Of a DNA stretch of 64,000 bases, positions 56,305 through 64,000 are shown in pieces. The stretch lies in the NCBI RefSeq assembly GCF_000970455.1, contig NZ_LAJG01000014.1:434001-498000 (forward strand). Reading direction: 5' to 3'. This DNA comes from Devosia soli (GTDB lineage Bacteria > Pseudomonadota > Alphaproteobacteria > Rhizobiales > Devosiaceae). The translations under genes were made by a program, and so were the position numbers. Each line of letters opens with the position of its first letter. The stretch's first letter is position 1. The notes under the pieces were generated by a model. That model ran no database searches. It was not told the origin of the DNA and was given only the letters and a program-made list of their open reading frames with translations.

Positions 56305-56446
56305 GAAGCCTAGATAGGCGCTTGCCGGCGCCAAGTCATCCCTCGACGCCCCGCTTATCCCCTGCGCTGGGCGCCGTCGCCTCCCTAGCGAAAAAGTCGC
56401 TTCTCCGCTAGGGTCGCTGCAACTTCCGGCAGTCAGCGCAGATCCA

Positions 56447-56848
56447 TTGCCTACTTATCGAAAACTTCCGATCGGCGTCCTCCTCGCCTTGACCGCTCTC
56501 CCAGCGCTGCTTATCGGCGCCACGCTCTGGATGGTCGCCGGCCTTGTCCCCGCCTGTACGGTCAGCGAGCGCGAGCGACTGACGTCTCCTAACGCCGCGT
56601 TCGATGTCGTGATTTTCTCCCGTGATTGCGGAAACACCGAAGCCAATACCCAGGCGGCGCTCGTCCCTCCCGGCGAGGAAGTACCTTTCGACGCCGCGAG
56701 TTTTTATTCCGTCGGCGTCGACGCAGACCTTTCCCCGCGCTGGATTTCCGTCAGCGCGCTCGAATTGACGACGCCCTCGGGTCAGAAGCCCTATCGCAGT
56801 GACGAAACCGTCGCCGGCGTCAGCGTCACCTATCGCGCGGCCAATTAA
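56447..56848 (+). CDS. Single-pass membrane protein of unknown function (about 133 aa)
   Basis: The product has an N-terminal membrane anchor (VLLALTALPALLIGATLWMV, about 12-31), then CTVSERERLTSPNAAFDVVIFSRDCGNTEANTQAALVP. The ERxRLxSPxxxxDxVxFxxxCG pattern occurs in small secreted or anchored proteins of proteobacteria; the two Cys residues could form a disulfide. No function is assigned. The start is a TTG and is uncertain. The stop overlaps by 4 bp with the converging HdeD-family gene. It is the first gene of the block between dnaG and yqeY. Confidence 0.65.
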   Translation: MPTYRKLPIGVLLALTALPALLIGATLWMVAGLVPACTVSERERLTSPNAAFDVVIFSRDCGNTEANTQAALVPPGEEVPFDAASFYSVGVDADLSPRWISVSALELTTPSGQKPYRSDETVAGVSVTYRAAN

Positions 56849-57402
56849 GCCTTGCTCGACTGGTAGAGCCGCCAGGCCCACCCGAATAGCCCTATGGCGA
56901 AAACCACCAGCATCACTCCACCGATGATCATACCAAGGGTCGCCGTCAAAAGCGGGAAGAAAAGGAATACGAGCCCGAGCAGCACATAGGAAATGCCCGA
57001 GAGCACCACAGGCCAGATCCGCGCATAGCTTTCGCGCTCACGGACCACGACGACAATCTGCATGGCCCCAACCACCAGCGCCGCAAGGCCAACCAGGGTG
57101 CCGAGCAAGGTCGCGGTAAAAATCGTCGCGATGAAGGGCTGAATGAAAAACAGGACGCCGAGCAAGAGCGAGGCGGCATTGGCAATGATGTCGAACCAGT
57201 AATTCCCGCTCTTGCCGCCGCCAAAGGTTAGGCTCCAGAGGCCCAGAACGCCATCGATGATCAGCAGAACGCCGCCGAATAATACGAGCACGGTAAGCGC
57301 GTCGGCCGGAAAGATGATCGCATAAAGTCCCGCGATCAGCATCAGTAAGCCGCGCAGCGCGGTGGCCAAGGCAAAACGGCGCTTAGTCTGTGAAGAAATC
57401 AT
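56845..57402 (-). CDS. HdeD family membrane protein (DUF308)
   Basis: A 185-residue inner-membrane protein with six hydrophobic helices in three DUF308 repeats: LRGLLMLIAGLYAIIFPADAL, then LGVLFFIQPFIATIFTATLLG and GISYVLLGLVFLFFPLLTATLG. E. coli HdeD supports acid resistance at high cell density; a general stress role is likely. It lies in reverse orientation to its neighbour, sharing 4 bp at the 3' ends. Confidence 0.9.
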   Translation of the reverse strand: MISSQTKRRFALATALRGLLMLIAGLYAIIFPADALTVLVLFGGVLLIIDGVLGLWSLTFGGGKSGNYWFDIIANAASLLLGVLFFIQPFIATIFTATLLGTLVGLAALVVGAMQIVVVVRERESYARIWPVVLSGISYVLLGLVFLFFPLLTATLGMIIGGVMLVVFAIGLFGWAWRLYQSSKA

Positions 57403-57588
57403 CGGTCGCCCTCCATCGGGCCGTCACGGCCCGGTCCAACGGGCAAACTCTAGCTCCGACGAAATCAGTGCGCCAGATGGAGGCGCTGGAGATTTTCTAT
57501 ACCTGCCGCCCGAGAATCTGCATTGTCCGACGGCCGTATGCGTGAAAAGAGACGCGCACTTTCAAGCTGCTTTCGCGGTCGCCCTGTC

Positions 57589-58773
57589 ATGTCCCTGCCT
57601 CTTATCGCCCTTTTCCTCGCCGCGTTCGCGTTCGGTACCGCCGAGTTCGTTATCGCAGGCATCCTGCCCGAAGTTGCGACGGGCCTGGGCGTCACGATCC
57701 CGGTCGCGGGCTACCTCATTTCGGGCTATGCGATCGGCATTGCCGTCGGCGGCCCCCTCCTTGCCGTCGCGACCAAGAAAATGACCCGGAAGGCCCTGAT
57801 CCTCCTTCTTGGCAGCATTTTTATTTTCGGGCAGGTTTTGTGCGCCATAGCGCCGAGCTTTGAATTGCTGATGGCTGCGCGGATTCTCGTCGCCGTCGTA
57901 CACGGCACCTATTTCGGCATCGCGGCCATCGTCGCAGTAAGCATCGTTTCGCCGGAAAGACGCGGCTTTGCGGTTGCACTCATCCTTTCGGGCCTCACCG
58001 TATCCAATATCCTAGGCGTTCCCGGTGGCACGGCTATAGGCAATGCACTTGGCTGGCGCGCGACCTTTTGGACCGTCGGGGCCATCGGCCTTCTGGCAAC
58101 AATCGCCGTAGCAGTCTTTCTGCCGCGCAACGCCGCGGCGGAAACGACCTCGGGCAGCTTCGTGCGCGAGTTCAGGGTGCTCGGCCGCCAGCAGATCGTC
58201 GCCTCGCTCTTCATCGTCATCCTGGTGATGATCGGCCAATACAGCCTTTTCACCTACATCGCTCCGCTGCTGACCAGTGTTTCCGGCTTCGATGTCGGCG
58301 TCGTGCCATGGGTCCTGCTGCTTTATGGCGTCGGCTCGACTATCGGTGTCTTCATCGGCGGCCGTCTGGCTGATTGGAAGCTGATGCCATCGCTGATCGC
58401 CATCCTGACGCTGCAAGCGGTTATGTTCGTGACAATCTTCTTTGTCAGCCCGCATCCTCCGGCAATGGCCATCGCCACAATCGTTTGGGGCGGCGTCAAC
58501 TTTGCCTTTGGCTCCCCGGTTCAGTCGCGCGTTCTCGCCTGGGCCGCAGACGCTCCGAACCTTGCTTCCGCGTTGATTCCCACAGGCTTCAATATCGGCA
58601 TCGCCATCGGTGCAGTGCTTGGCGCGTCGGTCATCGACTCCGGCCTCGGATATGAATTTCTGCCGCTGATTGGTGGCGTTTCCTCGGCACTTGCTGCAGC
58701 GATCGCGCTAGTTTCCGGCCTCTGGGATCGCAGCGCCGGCGCCATGCCGCCCGTGCCGGCCCCCGCCGAGTGA
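57589..58773 (+). CDS. MFS transporter (arabinose efflux/AraJ-type)
   Basis: A 394-residue major facilitator protein with 12 helices, starting MSLPLIALFLAAFAFGTAEFVIAGILPEVATGL. This start, with the Glu-Phe-Val-Ile-Ala-Gly-Ile-Leu-Pro motif, is typical of AraJ/YdhP/SotB-like efflux proteins, whose substrates vary. A 22-residue longer reading with non-conserved sequence is not favoured. The proteins with this motif export sugars or drugs; the substrate here is unknown. A divergent promoter region lies before it (186 bp from HdeD). Confidence 0.9.
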   Translation: MSLPLIALFLAAFAFGTAEFVIAGILPEVATGLGVTIPVAGYLISGYAIGIAVGGPLLAVATKKMTRKALILLLGSIFIFGQVLCAIAPSFELLMAARILVAVVHGTYFGIAAIVAVSIVSPERRGFAVALILSGLTVSNILGVPGGTAIGNALGWRATFWTVGAIGLLATIAVAVFLPRNAAAETTSGSFVREFRVLGRQQIVASLFIVILVMIGQYSLFTYIAPLLTSVSGFDVGVVPWVLLLYGVGSTIGVFIGGRLADWKLMPSLIAILTLQAVMFVTIFFVSPHPPAMAIATIVWGGVNFAFGSPVQSRVLAWAADAPNLASALIPTGFNIGIAIGAVLGASVIDSGLGYEFLPLIGGVSSALAAAIALVSGLWDRSAGAMPPVPAPAE

Positions 58774-58872
58774 TGCACTAAAATATTGGCTGATCCGTAT
58801 AATTGCATCTTGTCTGTAAGAGAGCGTTGTTAATTTTCCCGCTAAGGGAGAACGTCGCGGACGGGTGGGCCT

Positions 58873-60021
58873 ATGGTCATCGACAATGCCACATTGCTGA
58901 TCGGCATAGCCTTCTCGAGTGCCTCGCTTCTGGCCGCCTTGGTGATCGGCTGGCTCAACGCCCGGTCCGAGACTTACCTCGTCTTGGGCGCAACCGGCAT
59001 GGCGCTGGTTGTTATGGGCGTCATCTGCCTTGGCCTGCCGAGCGATACCTACGGCCTCGTCCAGCATCTCCTGCCCTATTCGCTCATTCTCGGCGGCTTC
59101 AGCTTTGTCTACGGCGGCTCGCGTCGCTTCCGTAACCCCAACGCCTCCGTCTGGCAGCCGGCCGCCCTGGGCAGCTTTTTCATCATCGTCATCGCCGTGC
59201 CCTTCTTTGTGGGACTGACTGGCATCGGCGTGATCCTTCTCAACATCACCGCCGCAATACTTCTCCTCTGCTGCGCTTATGAGCATTGGCAGAGCAAGGA
59301 CCATCCCCACGTCGCGCTCATGGCCAACGCCCTGCTCTATGCCGTGACCGCGGCGTCATTTCTTGCCTGCGCGATAGTTCTTATCGGCGAGCAACGCTGG
59401 GTGCTGACGGCCCCTCCGAAAAACTGGGCCGAGGATTTCAATTCCATCATGTCGCTTGTCGGCCTGACGGGCATCGGCGCCTTGACGCTGACGCTCCATT
59501 ACGCCCGCGCCGCGCATCGCCATCACACCGAAGCCAATACCGATTCCCTGACCGGCGTGCTCAACCGGCGCGCCCTCTTCGACCGCTTTGGTTCGGGCCG
59601 GCAGCCGAACACGACGGCGGTGCTGATGTTCGATCTCGATCACTTCAAGCAAGTCAACGACCGCATGGGCCACGCGGCAGGCGATCGCGCGTTGCAACGC
59701 TTCGCCGATATCCTGCGTCAGGAACTGCGTCAGGGCGACATCGCCTCACGGATCGGCGGCGAAGAGTTCTGCGCGGTCTTGACCGGCGTCGACCAGGATA
59801 CGGCACAGACCATCGCCGAGCGCATCCGTAAAGGCTTCGCCGAGCTCGGTCTTGCCATCGACGATAACGGCCTCGTCGCCACGGTAAGCATCGGCCTTGC
59901 CATCCCAGCCAAGGACGAAGAATTTTCAGCGCTGCTCAGTCGCGCAGACGCCGCCCTCTACCAGGCCAAGAACGGCGGCCGAAACCAGGTCCGCCTCGCG
60001 CCCCTCCGGCTTGTCGCCTGA
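58873..60021 (+). CDS. Membrane-bound diguanylate cyclase (GGDEF protein)
   Basis: Makes cyclic di-GMP from two GTP. The 382-residue protein has an N-terminal membrane sensor of about seven or eight helices (1-215) and a C-terminal GGDEF domain (about 220-375). The active-site motif is GGEEF, preceded by RQGD five residues upstream, a standard RxxD inhibitory site, so product feedback is likely. The domain start DSLTGVLNRRALFDRF and FDLDHFKQVNDRMGHAAGD fit an active enzyme. The sensor ligand is unknown. No EAL domain is present. Confidence 0.92.
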   Translation: MVIDNATLLIGIAFSSASLLAALVIGWLNARSETYLVLGATGMALVVMGVICLGLPSDTYGLVQHLLPYSLILGGFSFVYGGSRRFRNPNASVWQPAALGSFFIIVIAVPFFVGLTGIGVILLNITAAILLLCCAYEHWQSKDHPHVALMANALLYAVTAASFLACAIVLIGEQRWVLTAPPKNWAEDFNSIMSLVGLTGIGALTLTLHYARAAHRHHTEANTDSLTGVLNRRALFDRFGSGRQPNTTAVLMFDLDHFKQVNDRMGHAAGDRALQRFADILRQELRQGDIASRIGGEEFCAVLTGVDQDTAQTIAERIRKGFAELGLAIDDNGLVATVSIGLAIPAKDEEFSALLSRADAALYQAKNGGRNQVRLAPLRLVA

Positions 60022-60115
60022 AGAGAAAAAGGTCTGCGAAAAATACTCGAGCGCCGATGTCGGCATGCGTCGTCCCACGTAGGGCCGAGACTGAGCCTGC
60101 CAGAACGAGGACATC

Positions 60116-60726
60116 ATGAGCCAGAAAACGCTCTATTACACTCACAACACCAATCCACGCGTCGCCGTGGCCGTTGCGCGCTATCTCGCTTCACCGGTGA
60201 AATTCGTGCGCTGTGAGCCCGTGGCGCCGACCGGAAAAAGTTCCTGCCGCTTAAGTCCAATTCGCTTGCACCATTGTTGGTCGAAGACGGCGCGCCACTA
60301 TGGGAAGCCGACGCCATCGCACTTCGCCTTTCCCGCCTCGCCGGTGGGGACTTCTGGCCCGATGGATACGCCGTCGACATGATGATGTGGGTCCGCTGGA
60401 GCGCCCATCACTTCACCAATGCCGGCGCGGCCCTTGTCTGGCAAAACCACACAGCCAAGTCCTTCATTGGCGATCCGGATCCGCAGGTCGTCGAGGGCAC
60501 AACCAATGATTTTAAGCGCTTCGCCACTATTCTGGATTCAACACTCGCGGACCGCGACTGGCTCGTTGGCGGCAAGCTGACCTATGCCGATTTCTGCGTC
60601 GCTTCGGCCCTACCCTATGCCGAGCAGGGCCTCATCCCGCTCGACATCTTCCCCCACATCCGCGCCCGGCACGATCGCGTCAACGACATCGACGCCTGGC
60701 GCGAACCATTTGCCGGCTTGGCTTGA
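60116..60726 (+). pseudogene. Glutathione S-transferase family gene with a frameshift
   Basis: The start encodes an N-terminal thioredoxin-like GST segment (MSQKTLYYTHNTNPRVAVAVARYL). Reading fails soon after VAPTG, at an A5 run at 60235-60239. A shift of one base back gives KKFLPLKSNSLAPLLVEDGAPLWEADAIALRLS and continues through the GST C-terminal domain (GGKLTYADFCVASALPYAEQ) to 60726. One extra A would restore one frame. So the gene is either recently broken, affected by a sequencing error, or read by slippage. No other damage is seen. Conservation of the rest suggests the break is recent. Confidence 0.85.
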
Positions 60727-60729
60727 GCC

Positions 60730-60757
60730 AAAAAAATGGGGCGCCCGCAGCGCCCCA
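60730..60757 (-). terminator. Rho-independent terminator after the GatB/YqeY gene
   Basis: On the minus strand, TGGGGCGC-TGCGG-GCGCCCCA is followed by a T7 run. It lies 6 bp after the yqeY stop. It also blocks reading from the opposite side. Confidence 0.9.
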
Positions 60758-60763
60758 CTCTTA

Positions 60764-61219
60764 TCACTTTGCTGCCAGGGCGTTTCGCACCTGGCCGCTC
60801 ACCTTGCCGAAATCGATTCGCCCCGGATAATTTGCCTTGAGCTCGGCAATGACCTTGCCCATGTCCTTCGGGCCCTCGGCGCCGCTCGCTGTGATGGCCG
60901 CAGAAATCGCCGCAGCCACTTCCTCTTCCGTCAGCGGCTTGGGCAGGAACTCGTTGAGAATATCGATCTCTTCCTTTTCCACCGTCGCCAGGTCGGCGCG
61001 CCCGGCCTGCGCATAGATCGCAAAGCTCTCCTCGCGCTGCTTGACCATCTTCTGGATCATCGCAAGGATTTCATCGTTGGTTGCCGGTCCCTTGCCTTCA
61101 CCCCGATTGGCGATGTCGCGATCCTTGATCGCGGCGTTGATGGAGCGAAGCGTTGCCGTGCGCCGCTGATCCCGGGCCTTGAGGGCGGTTTTGAGGCCTT
61201 CGCTGATCGTTTCGCGCAT
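60764..61219 (-). CDS. GatB/YqeY domain protein
   Basis: A 151-residue YqeY-family protein, related to the tail domain of the GatB subunit of tRNA amidotransferase, which contacts tRNA. It begins MRETISEGLKTALKARDQRRTATLRSINAAI and has LNEFLPKPLTEEEVAAAISAAI and KVSGQVRNALAAK at the end. Its role is unclear. In related alphaproteobacteria the gene lies beside dnaG-rpoD and carA. Here carA is divergent next door, but dnaG lies 4.5 kb downstream, beyond several other genes. Confidence 0.93.
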   Translation of the reverse strand: MRETISEGLKTALKARDQRRTATLRSINAAIKDRDIANRGEGKGPATNDEILAMIQKMVKQREESFAIYAQAGRADLATVEKEEIDILNEFLPKPLTEEEVAAAISAAITASGAEGPKDMGKVIAELKANYPGRIDFGKVSGQVRNALAAK

Positions 61220-61403
61220 CTTGATGTGCTCCTTGCCATGCAGAATGAGTGCCCCATATAGGCATGAAACGCCGGTCGCGCCACTTGCGCTCTCCGGCTC
61301 GGCCTTCTAAGAGGAGGCCTCAACCGACATACCTCGCACCCCTGCAGCGGCTTTTGCCGCCACCTAGGCGCGCGAACCGACGAACCAAGCATGGAGACCG
61401 ACC

Positions 61404-62609
61404 GTGACCGGCTGGCAGCAATTCCCCGCGACCGCAGTTCTTATTCTGGCTGACGGCACGCGCCTTGAGGGCCATGGCATCGGTGCAGTCGGCCACGCCG
61501 CCGGCGAGGTGTGTTTCAACACCGCCATGACCGGCTATCAGGAAGTTCTCACGGACCCCTCCTATGCCGGCCAGATAATCACCTTCACTTTCCCCCACAT
61601 CGGCAATGTGGGCACCAATGATGAAGACATCGAGACGGTGAACATGGCCGCCCTTTCCGGCGTCCGGGGCGTGGTTCTCAAAGCCGATATCACCAACCCG
61701 TCCAACTATCGCGCCGCTGAGAAGCTCGACGCCTGGCTCAAGAAGCGCAACATCATCGGCATTGCCGGCATCGACACCCGCGCCCTAACTGCCCGCATCC
61801 GCGAAAACGGCATGCCCAACGGCGTTATCGCTCACGAGCCCAGCGGACATTTCGACGAAGGCTCGATCATGGCCGAACTCAACGCCTTCCCAGGCCTTGA
61901 AGGTCTCGATCTCGCCAAGGAAGTCACCACCGCCCAGACCTATCATTGGGACCAGACGAGCTGGAAGTGGAACGAAGGTTACGGCACGCTCGACAAGCCC
62001 GATTTCCATGTCGTCGCCATCGATTACGGCGCCAAGCGCAACATCCTGCGCTGCCTGGCCGATCAAGGCGCCAAGGTGACCGTCGTTCCGGCCACGGCCT
62101 CGGCCGCCGACGTCCTCGCCCACAACCCTGACGCCATATTTCTCTCGAACGGCCCCGGCGATCCGGCTGCGACCGGCAAATATGCCGTGCCGACAATCCA
62201 GAAGCTGATGGAAACGGGCAAGCCCATGTTCGGCATTTGCCTTGGCCACCAGCTCCTCGGCCTCGCCCTCGGCGGCACCACCAGCAAAATGCACCAGGGC
62301 CACCACGGCGCCAATCACCCGGTGAAGGACTTGACGACGGGCAAGGTGGAAATCACCTCGATGAATCATGGATTTGCCGTGGACGCCGAGACGCTTCCCG
62401 CTGGCGTCACCCAGACCCACATCTCGCTGTTCGACAATTCCAACGCCGGCCTCGCCGTCGATGGCAAGCCGATCTTCTCGGTGCAATACCACCCTGAAGC
62501 CAGCCCCGGCCCACAGGACAGCCACTATCTCTTCACGCGCTTCCTCAATTTGGTGCGCAAGGAGAAGGGGCTCCCCGAAAAGCCAGAATTTCAAGCGCCA
62601 GCAGCCTGA
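61404..62609 (+). CDS. carA: Carbamoyl-phosphate synthase small subunit
   Basis: The glutamine-hydrolysing subunit, giving ammonia to CarB for pyrimidine and arginine synthesis. The 401 residues include the N-terminal CarA domain (VLILADGTRLEGHGIGA, TAMTGYQEVLTDPSYAGQI) and a class I glutamine amidotransferase domain. The catalytic Cys lies in MFGICLGHQLLGLA and the His/Glu pair in QYHPEASPGP. The start is GTG, with GACCGACC upstream; no in-frame ATG exists near. carB is not in this window. It has a terminator after it. Confidence 0.95.
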   Translation: MTGWQQFPATAVLILADGTRLEGHGIGAVGHAAGEVCFNTAMTGYQEVLTDPSYAGQIITFTFPHIGNVGTNDEDIETVNMAALSGVRGVVLKADITNPSNYRAAEKLDAWLKKRNIIGIAGIDTRALTARIRENGMPNGVIAHEPSGHFDEGSIMAELNAFPGLEGLDLAKEVTTAQTYHWDQTSWKWNEGYGTLDKPDFHVVAIDYGAKRNILRCLADQGAKVTVVPATASAADVLAHNPDAIFLSNGPGDPAATGKYAVPTIQKLMETGKPMFGICLGHQLLGLALGGTTSKMHQGHHGANHPVKDLTTGKVEITSMNHGFAVDAETLPAGVTQTHISLFDNSNAGLAVDGKPIFSVQYHPEASPGPQDSHYLFTRFLNLVRKEKGLPEKPEFQAPAA

Positions 62610-62621
62610 AAACGTTGATCG

Positions 62622-62645
62622 GCGGCCCTTGTGGCCGCCATTTCT
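62622..62645 (+). terminator. Probable terminator after carA
   Basis: GGCGGCC pairs with GGCCGCC around CTTGT, with a T-rich ATTTCTCTT tail. It lies between the converging carA and glycosyltransferase genes, so it may also affect the minus-strand gene. Confidence 0.7.
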
Positions 62646-62646
62646 C

Positions 62647-64000
62647 TTAGGCCGTTCGTTCCGGCCGGGTCGTGATTGCGACCTCATTGGCAAGGGCACA
62701 AACCTCAAACCCCTTGTCCCGCGCCATAAGGCAAAAAGCCTCGACATCGAGATGAAACTTATAGGGTTCCGCTGCGAACCGAACGCCAGCTGCGACGACC
62801 TTCTTCCGGATCAGCATCAGATCTGCCCCGACCGAGGTCAACGGCGCGATGTCGAGGTAGCGGAAGAAGCTCAGTGAAAACGGCGCCCGATTGGCGATCG
62901 GTGGGACGGTTCCATGCTTTTGCACCGCCCGATAGAGCCGCTTGAAGGCATCGCGGTGGTAAAGGAAGCTGCTCTCGTTGCGCTCGCTGCCATCCGCCGC
63001 GTGCACATTGATCCCGACAACTGGCCGGCGCGCCGCCAGCATCAACCGCAACGCATCCTTTGGAATATGGGTCAGCCGCCCATCTATGAGCACGACCGCC
63101 TTATAGGCGTCCCCCGCCTCCAACATCGCATTATGCCGTTCGGCGCTGGCGGCCGGCGCGCGATGGACTTCAACGCTGAAGCCAATCGCCGCCAGCTTCC
63201 CCGCAGCCTCGGTTGCATCATCAGTAGCGAACAAGCCGAACGCCAGCCGATCCCGCGGATAGTCCACTCCGGCAAGCGCCGCAACCACATTACCAGAGCT
63301 CCCTTCGCTCAGGTCCACGGCCACATAAAGCGACGGCAGCTCATCGACCGGCTTGAAGTCTTGCAGGTCATAATCGACCGTCGGCGGAGTGAAGCGTACC
63401 CGCGAAATCTCGCCCGACCGCCTCTGCCGCCAGGCCCACTGCAAGCTGTTGGGAATCTTCCAGAATGCGGGCCCCTTATAGGGAATCGGCATGAACCAGG
63501 AATTGCGCCAGAGGTGCGACACCAGCGCCGGCTCGCCGCGCCCCACAAGCCGGAAATGCTTTTCGAGCGCTGCACAATAAGTATCCGGCGTCGGATACTT
63601 CCGCCCATCCCCGGCCAGTGGCGACCAATAACTCGGCGGCAGCGCGTCCGGCCGCTGCTCTCGCGGAATGGTCAGTGCGACCCCATTTACGAAGCGCGGT
63701 CCCGTGGCATCGACGACATCGGTGCAGACGCAGCGCGCCAGCGCCTCGAAACAGCGTTCCCAAAAGACATGGCCCGGCACCGACCCCATGAAAGCATTGC
63801 ACAGCGACATCGGCATGCCGCGCAGATACTCGTTATCGCGCACGTGCTTTTCCGGCTCCGCACCGACAAAGCATTCAGTCCGCTCCACTAGTTCATTGAT
63901 GTTGCGATAGGGCAGCACGTCGAGGTCGGCGTAAACGCCGCCAAACTTGTGCAGCACGAAAAAGCGGAACGCGTCTGCGCGGAAAATTCCGGACGGGTAG
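62647..64000 (-). CDS. Glycosyltransferase with DXD sugar-binding region and C-terminal GT2-like domain (cut by edge)
   Basis: About 450 residues visible, N-terminus beyond the window edge. The start of the visible part, YPSGIFRADAFRFFVLHKFGGVYADLDVLPYRN, carries the DXD motif (DLD) of the Gly_transf_sug family (PF04488) that binds a nucleotide sugar with metal. The C-terminal part (from about 210, LYVAVDLSEGSSGNVVAALAG) resembles a GT2/Anp1-type domain, with PYKFHLDVEAFCLMARDKGFEVCALAN near the end. The frame runs without stop to the edge, so the true start is outside. Substrate and product are unknown; surface glycan synthesis is likely by family. Confidence 0.82.
   Translation of the reverse strand, partial: YPSGIFRADAFRFFVLHKFGGVYADLDVLPYRNINELVERTECFVGAEPEKHVRDNEYLRGMPMSLCNAFMGSVPGHVFWERCFEALARCVCTDVVDATGPRFVNGVALTIPREQRPDALPPSYWSPLAGDGRKYPTPDTYCAALEKHFRLVGRGEPALVSHLWRNSWFMPIPYKGPAFWKIPNSLQWAWRQRRSGEISRVRFTPPTVDYDLQDFKPVDELPSLYVAVDLSEGSSGNVVAALAGVDYPRDRLAFGLFATDDATEAAGKLAAIGFSVEVHRAPAASAERHNAMLEAGDAYKAVVLIDGRLTHIPKDALRLMLAARRPVVGINVHAADGSERNESSFLYHRDAFKRLYRAVQKHGTVPPIANRAPFSLSFFRYLDIAPLTSVGADLMLIRKKVVAAGVRFAAEPYKFHLDVEAFCLMARDKGFEVCALANEVAITTRPERTA

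Overview
The window looks like a chromosomal segment of an alphaproteobacterium of the order Hyphomicrobiales (Rhizobiales), most probably a Devosia-like organism. This rests on gene content and GC-rich composition, not on a marker search. The pointers are a fused MrpA/MrpB antiporter subunit, PstC and PstA with long extra N-terminal parts, a yqeY/carA/dnaG/rpoD neighbourhood, XylX-type sugar acid catabolism, and several small alphaproteobacterial families (HlyU-like, DUF2442, DUF2087). Almost every gene has a housekeeping or metabolic role. I saw no phage, transposase, integrase, CRISPR or recognisable defence locus.

Region by region. 1-9845 (minus): a glycogen operon glgP-glgB-glgC-glgA-pgm-glgX, cut by the left edge inside glgX. 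It covers ADP-glucose supply, polymerisation, branching, phosphorolysis and debranching. 9938-13138 (minus): a Kef-type cation/proton antiporter and an AI-2E-type exporter. 13272-20894: a nucleoside hydrolase, an ABC-F protein, a LysE exporter, small unknown genes, a CAT-anticodon tRNA, a GlsB-type stress membrane protein and a PQQ-dependent membrane glucose dehydrogenase. 21056-26981 (plus): a complete Mrp Na+/H+ antiporter operon (AB fused, C, D, E, F, G) whose downstream genes overlap at start/stop codons, followed by an IclR regulator.

28075-34300 (plus): the phosphate starvation cluster pstS-pstC-pstA-pstB-phoU-phoB, with Pho-box-like repeats upstream and a strong hairpin after pstS. No phoR kinase gene is present here. 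34514-39114: MYG1-family protein, rpsU (TTG start), two small unknown proteins, a cold-shock protein with a long leader, a YaiI-family protein and an MFS exporter. 39115-45478: a REP-type inverted repeat, a pair of half-size DMT transporters, two genes of the non-phosphorylative pentose (Weimberg) route, a SIMPL-domain protein, a TauE exporter and YjbQ.

45736-51449: an unusual OmpA-type envelope protein with long Pro/Glu/Ala and Asn-rich tracts, a small single-pass protein with a low-complexity tail, a DUF533 protein, an LLM-class flavin oxidoreductase and a possible UDG-fold protein. 51521-64000: dnaG-rpoD-DUF2442-hlyU (minus), a stretch of accessory genes (HdeD, MFS, diguanylate cyclase, a frameshifted glutathione S-transferase), then yqeY, carA and a glycosyltransferase cut by the right edge.

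The strongest leads for a second look are the low-complexity envelope pair at 45.7-48.7 kb, the frameshifted GST, a family of short GC-rich palindromes between genes, and the accessory block separating yqeY from dnaG-rpoD. I did not find a clear, previously undescribed multi-gene system.
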